This document shows positions 59,985 through 64,000 of a stretch of DNA of 64,000 nt, piece by piece (positions within the stretch are counted from its first letter, which is position 1; the number at the start of each line of letters is the position of its first letter). The position numbers and the translations under genes are program-made. The notes beneath the pieces were generated by a model. The model did no database searches. It saw only the letters and a list, made by a program, of their open reading frames with translations, and was not told the origin of the DNA. Source of the stretch: Gemmatimonadota bacterium (GTDB lineage: Bacteria > JAAXHH01); the NCBI GenBank assembly GCA_026706345.1, contig JAPOYX010000023.1:37256-101255 (forward strand), written 5' to 3'.

Positions 59985-62900
59985 ATGCCACTTCCTGGCG
60001 GACCTGCAGATAAGTTTGGAAACCGGTATGAGACTTGGTGGACGATCAACCAACTGATCCGAGTCATCAAGGGCGAAGCCGAGAGCATTCGAATTGAGGA
60101 TCCTTCGTTTCCTGCAGCGGAATTCGTCCTTTCAATCGAAAACCGCCACGAGTTTCATCAGGCAAAGCGTAGCCATCCAAGGGGTAAGTGGAGTCTTTCC
60201 GCACTCGAAAACGAGAATCTTCTACAAGCGATTTTCAGATATCTTTCACAAGACAGTAATGCGAGATTTGTCTTTGTCTCAGGCAGTGATGTGCCGGAGT
60301 TAAGAGAGTTAATAGAACGTGCTAATCGAGCAAAGAATCTGGAGGAATTCGAGTCAAGGTTTCTTGACACCAAGAATCACAGGGAAGCTTTCGATAAACT
60401 CAAAAATTCGTGGTATAACGCAGAAACGGCCGTTGTATACAATATTCTGCAGTGTATTGAAGTCCGTACCACTGATGAGAGGGGAATAGAAGATCAGGTA
60501 CGTCAATCATTATCACTACATTTCCTGAGCGACCACACTGAGGTTTGTAACGCGTTGCGTGCCATAGTGCAAGATTCGATGCACGCAACCTTAGATCGCG
60601 AACATCTGGTTTCGAACCTTGAAAGCAGGGGATTCAGATTGCGACGCCTCGTTAATCCGAGCAATGCCCCCATTCTCGTTACCGAGGTCACCAATCGCTA
60701 TACCGAAGACATCCGACGGCAACTTATCAATAAATCCTCCATAGCTCGGTCAGAAAGCGAAACGCTACTCGTTACATTGACAAACGCCGAAACCAGTATC
60801 GACCGCGTTATCACCGGAAACGCCGGAAGTGGAAAGTCAGCGTGTATACTCGAATGCGTAGATGGCCTCCGTAGAAGGCATTCTACCGTACTCGCCTTCC
60901 GTCTGGATCGGATAGAGGCGATATCCTCAACTAAAGAACTGGGAGAAGGCCTAGGACTAGAAGAATCACCAGTATTGGTACTGAAAGCTGCGGCAGAAGT
61001 TGATTCACGCGACGCAGTGCTCATTATCGACCAACTTGATGCCGTGAGTACGGCGTCTGGGCGCAGTACGGCATTCTTCAATGTCGTTGAAGATCTATTG
61101 GAAGAGGCACAGGGTTGCCGCGACACGGTGAAATTCCACATCGTTTTGGTCTGCAGAAAATTCGATTGGGAGAATGATCCTCGTTTGCGCCGCCTTCTTG
61201 TAGATAAAGACGACGAGATTCCCATTGCTGACTTCTCGTCTGAGCAAGTGGGCACTGTGCTTCAGACTAGCGGTTTCAAAACTGAGTGGTTCAACGCAAA
61301 CCAACTGAAACTGCTGGGCCTTCCACAGAATCTGGCAGTGTTTTTGGAATCTAATCCTGATTCCAAAACGCGACCAAGATTCACCACAAACAAGGAGTTG
61401 TACGACAGTTACTGGGAAGTGAAACGTCGATCCGTAAATGAGCGTGCAGGTTTCCCCGATAACGATCCATGGCACGAGATTACCCAAGAACTGTGTGATG
61501 AAATGTCTGCTTCACAGCAACTTTCGGTAATGAAGGAAAAACTGGATCGCTTTCCCGAACAATATGTAAAAAGTATGGCCTCTGAGGGTGTCCTATCGAA
61601 CGCTGTCGGGCGTTACGCTTTCAGTCATGAATCGTTTTTCGATTATTGTTTTGCGCGCGTTTTCGTGACTCAAAACGACTCCCTCATCGACTTCCTCAAG
61701 GCGTCGGAACAACATCTTTTTCGAAGAGCGCAGGTGCGACAAGTCTTGGAGTATCTTCGTGATGTCGATAGGGATCGTTACTGTCGCGAACTTCAAGCCT
61801 TACTGACAGATGGCCGGATTCGTGTTCACTTGAAGGAAGTAGCCGTTTCTAGGGCCGTATTCCTGCCCGATCCATGTGAAGGCGAATGGAACGTGCTGGT
61901 CCCATGGATCGAATCAGAACTTGAGTCAATTCAGAACGGGGATACGAACGCAGGTAAACTCGCGTCTCTCGTATGGGATCGTTTTTTCAATTCCGAATCC
62001 TGGTTTCCGATGGCAGACGGACGCGGATTGATATCGAAATGGCTTGAATCGGGGAACGACTATCTTGTAGACATGGCAGTCAGCTACGTCAGACGCCATC
62101 AGAGCCACTCGGGCGATAGGGTAGCCGAACTTTTGGAACCGTTCATTGACATGGGTGGTGAATGGCAGAGGCGGTTCTTTCAAGTAATACAATGGCCCGA
62201 ACAAGTAAACAGTCGGAGATTCTTCGATCTGTTTCTCAGTCTGATCGATAATGGAACTTTGGATAACGCCAACTTCGACATCTTCAGGACAAAGGCATAT
62301 GTTTTAATCAAAACGCGTCCTGACTGGGTCGCTGAAGTAATCGCTCATTGGTTGCACAGACGACTCCACAATCTTCTGACGACCGGGGCGGAACCAGATT
62401 ACAACGACTGGATGAGTCTGATCGGAAAAGATCGTCACGATGCAGGAACAATCCTGGAAGCTGCCGCCAAAGCCCCAGAAGCGTTCGCCAGACATATGCT
62501 GCCGGTGATCCTCAATATTGCCGATGTGGCCGTTCTGAAAGAGGATAATAAGCCACCAAGGCAAGACGGTGTATGGATCATGATAGCCCAAACAAAGGAT
62601 CATGCTCCTCTTGACGAGGCATGTCGTGATGCCGTTGCAACGGCATTGGAAAGACTCGCAGAGACAAACGCTGAACAAATCGGCCCGATTCTGGGCGAAC
62701 TCAAGAAGCGAGACACAGTTATAGCGAACTATCTTCTTTTTCGGACCTATACCGCAGGCGCAGAGCACTTTGCGGACGACGCAGTTTCCGAACTTTTCGA
62801 AAAGACATGGCGCTTCGAATGCGAGTATTCTGGTAGTATGTATTGGATGGCGACTCAGTTGATAGAAGGCATCGCCCCCGCCTGCTCCGAAGAGAGCCTT

Positions 62901-64000
62901 ACGAGGCTTGAAAGGGCGATTTTGGATTACGTTCCGGATTTTGAACGCACTCGTGAGGGTTACAGACGTCGGGCCAGAGGATATGCTTCTTACTGTCTGC
63001 TGTCCGCCATTCCGGAAAAATTGCGCAGCGAGCACGGCCAGGTCCGTTTCCGAGAGCTTGAACGCAAGTTCGGCAACATGAAAATACCGCCTCCGCAGAA
63101 GATCGAGACAGGCTTTGTTAGATCTCCGATTGATGATGCGACTGCCGAGAGAATGACGGATGCACAGTGGTTAAGAGACATTGAAAGATATGATTCTGAC
63201 AAGGTCCCGTTCGACAGAGAAGATCCATTCAAAGGCGGAGCCACGCAACTCGCCGTCATGTTGCGATCTTACGTAAAGAAGCATCCGGAACGGTTTGCGC
63301 GGCTGTGCCTCAGATTTCCCGCGGACACGAATCCGGTCTATCTAGAAAACGTGCTCATCGGACTATCTGAAACAAGTGCGCCTACAGAATTTACATTGGA
63401 TGTATGTCGGAGAGCGTTCTCCGAGAGCACCGATCGTTTGGGTGGTTCGATTGCCGATTTATTGGGTTCCATTGAGGAACCACTTCCAGATGACGTCATA
63501 CAGATGCTCGACTGGCTGGCAACGGAAAGTACGGGACTGGACTTTGGTCTCCTGATTGGTGGTCAAGGTGGCGACTCTGGCGAGGTAGATCTTGTTACAA
63601 AAGGGGTCAACACTACACGTGGACGGGCCGCCTTGGCGATAGGCAAGCTCATACAAAGGGATTCTTTGTGCGTTCACCGCTTTCAATCCACACTCGAAAA
63701 ACTGACAATCGACCAGTCTTCCGCAGTTCGGACGTGCGTTGCTAGTACTGTTCTGACCATTTCCGCGTACGACAGGGAATTGGCATCACGCCTGTTTCTA
63801 AGACTAATTGAACCTTGTGTAAGCGATGTCGATGACCACGGTTTGCTGGCAACGCCGGATGTGGAGACTTTCATCAACTATGGTTTACGAGATGGATTCG
63901 AACGCCTTGTGTCCGTTATCGAACATATGCTGCGCTCGGAGTTGCCACAAGTCGCCACGGCAGGAGCACGGCTGGCGGGCCTCGCTGTGCTTTACCGATA
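59985..64000 (+). CDS. Very large STAND-type NTPase with nuclease-like N-terminus, truncated by the window edge
   Basis: An open frame of 1338 codons with no stop before the window ends, so the protein is longer. Residues 1-130 resemble nuclease domains of PD-(D/E)XK type as in Cap4-like or Mrr-like effectors, with EFHQAK (Glu56, Gln59, Lys61) as the core. The NTPase domain spans about 255-560: Walker A GNAGSGKS (278-285), Walker B VLIIDQLDA (Asp349), a sensor-like CRKFDWENDPRLRRLL, and SHESFFDYCFA (His548), the NACHT-type closing motif. The rest is helical, repeat-like sequence. Such architectures are typical of anti-phage STAND effectors of the Avs kind, in which the C-terminal repeats detect a phage protein and the nuclease then attacks DNA. 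It starts 10 bp after hsdS, with AAGGTGAG before the ATG at 59985. Its base composition is unlike the left half of the window. Confidence 0.85.
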   Translation, partial: MPLPGGPADKFGNRYETWWTINQLIRVIKGEAESIRIEDPSFPAAEFVLSIENRHEFHQAKRSHPRGKWSLSALENENLLQAIFRYLSQDSNARFVFVSGSDVPELRELIERANRAKNLEEFESRFLDTKNHREAFDKLKNSWYNAETAVVYNILQCIEVRTTDERGIEDQVRQSLSLHFLSDHTEVCNALRAIVQDSMHATLDREHLVSNLESRGFRLRRLVNPSNAPILVTEVTNRYTEDIRRQLINKSSIARSESETLLVTLTNAETSIDRVITGNAGSGKSACILECVDGLRRRHSTVLAFRLDRIEAISSTKELGEGLGLEESPVLVLKAAAEVDSRDAVLIIDQLDAVSTASGRSTAFFNVVEDLLEEAQGCRDTVKFHIVLVCRKFDWENDPRLRRLLVDKDDEIPIADFSSEQVGTVLQTSGFKTEWFNANQLKLLGLPQNLAVFLESNPDSKTRPRFTTNKELYDSYWEVKRRSVNERAGFPDNDPWHEITQELCDEMSASQQLSVMKEKLDRFPEQYVKSMASEGVLSNAVGRYAFSHESFFDYCFARVFVTQNDSLIDFLKASEQHLFRRAQVRQVLEYLRDVDRDRYCRELQALLTDGRIRVHLKEVAVSRAVFLPDPCEGEWNVLVPWIESELESIQNGDTNAGKLASLVWDRFFNSESWFPMADGRGLISKWLESGNDYLVDMAVSYVRRHQSHSGDRVAELLEPFIDMGGEWQRRFFQVIQWPEQVNSRRFFDLFLSLIDNGTLDNANFDIFRTKAYVLIKTRPDWVAEVIAHWLHRRLHNLLTTGAEPDYNDWMSLIGKDRHDAGTILEAAAKAPEAFARHMLPVILNIADVAVLKEDNKPPRQDGVWIMIAQTKDHAPLDEACRDAVATALERLAETNAEQIGPILGELKKRDTVIANYLLFRTYTAGAEHFADDAVSELFEKTWRFECEYSGSMYWMATQLIEGIAPACSEESLTRLERAILDYVPDFERTREGYRRRARGYASYCLLSAIPEKLRSEHGQVRFRELERKFGNMKIPPPQKIETGFVRSPIDDATAERMTDAQWLRDIERYDSDKVPFDREDPFKGGATQLAVMLRSYVKKHPERFARLCLRFPADTNPVYLENVLIGLSETSAPTEFTLDVCRRAFSESTDRLGGSIADLLGSIEEPLPDDVIQMLDWLATESTGLDFGLLIGGQGGDSGEVDLVTKGVNTTRGRAALAIGKLIQRDSLCVHRFQSTLEKLTIDQSSAVRTCVASTVLTISAYDRELASRLFLRLIEPCVSDVDDHGLLATPDVETFINYGLRDGFERLVSVIEHMLRSELPQVATAGARLAGLAVLYR

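Noticed and set aside
60158-63877. A series of short minus-strand frames between 60.1 and 63.9 kb
   Set aside because: They all lie antisense to one uninterrupted plus-strand frame with Walker motifs; none has a ribosome-binding site or recognisable product.

Overview
The window looks like a chromosomal segment from an uncultured, GC-rich bacterium, probably recovered from a metagenome. The gene set is seven phytanoyl-CoA dioxygenase (PhyH) family proteins, two creatininase-family proteins, a sulfatase, Gfo/Idh/MocA and enolase-superfamily enzymes and several PLP enzymes. That mixture is typical of Latescibacterota, Poribacteria or Gemmatimonadota-like genomes; the assignment is inference, because no rRNA is present. 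Housekeeping anchors are accA, leuS, an HU-family gene, sppA, a tRNA-Ala(GGC) and a 29-residue COX24/mS38-like ribosomal protein.

Layout. 0-7.4 kb: a TIM-barrel sugar isomerase, NUDIX hydrolase and PhyH on the minus strand, accA and an amidohydrolase on the plus strand, then a flavin amine oxidase overlapping a Gfo/Idh/MocA oxidoreductase. 7.5-13.1 kb: a six-gene operon PhyH - enolase superfamily - PhyH - PhyH - PhyH - creatininase. 13.2-16.0 kb: SDR, a SelA-like PLP enzyme lacking its N-terminal domain, and an AmpD-like amidase. 16.1-30.5 kb: a fused indolepyruvate ferredoxin oxidoreductase, an amber-interrupted acyltransferase, two Tat-signal aminotransferases, a glycosyltransferase, leuS, a PhyH-HEAT fusion and an APC permease. 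30.7-41.5 kb: a stand-alone AICAR transformylase domain, glycerophosphodiesterase, sulfatase, DapA-like aldolase, threonine synthase-like enzyme, a DUF1537 kinase-PdxA fusion and a peptide-binding protein. 41.5-47 kb: the small ribosomal protein, HU, SppA, a LysM protein with a defective transglycosylase active site, tRNA-Ala and a phosphatase-ADP-ribosylglycohydrolase fusion. 47.1-53.7 kb: an operon of three PLP enzymes, a second creatininase, a Glu/Gly/His-rich lipoprotein and a PhyH.

From about 53.65 kb to the right edge the sequence becomes visibly more AT-rich and the content changes to genome defence. First comes a compact operon behind two symmetrical sites: an AbiEi-type (DUF6088) protein, a HipA-like kinase core, a separate HipA N-terminal (HipS-like) domain and a DUF433 protein. 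Next is a type I restriction-modification cluster with a half-size HsdS, HsdM and a full-size HsdS but no HsdR in view. Last is a very large STAND-type NTPase with a probable PD-(D/E)XK nuclease N-terminus, which runs off the window. The combination of an AbiEi-like regulator with a split HipA kinase, without the AbiEii toxin, is the best candidate for an undescribed system here.

Three other themes stand out. The tandem PhyH pair at 10.8-12.2 kb has H-x-G where the family normally has the iron-binding H-x-D. Five genes carry short duplications of their own 3' ends, several across the stop codon. Several genes are altered: a catalytic Glu-to-Gly change, a lost stop codon and an in-frame amber.
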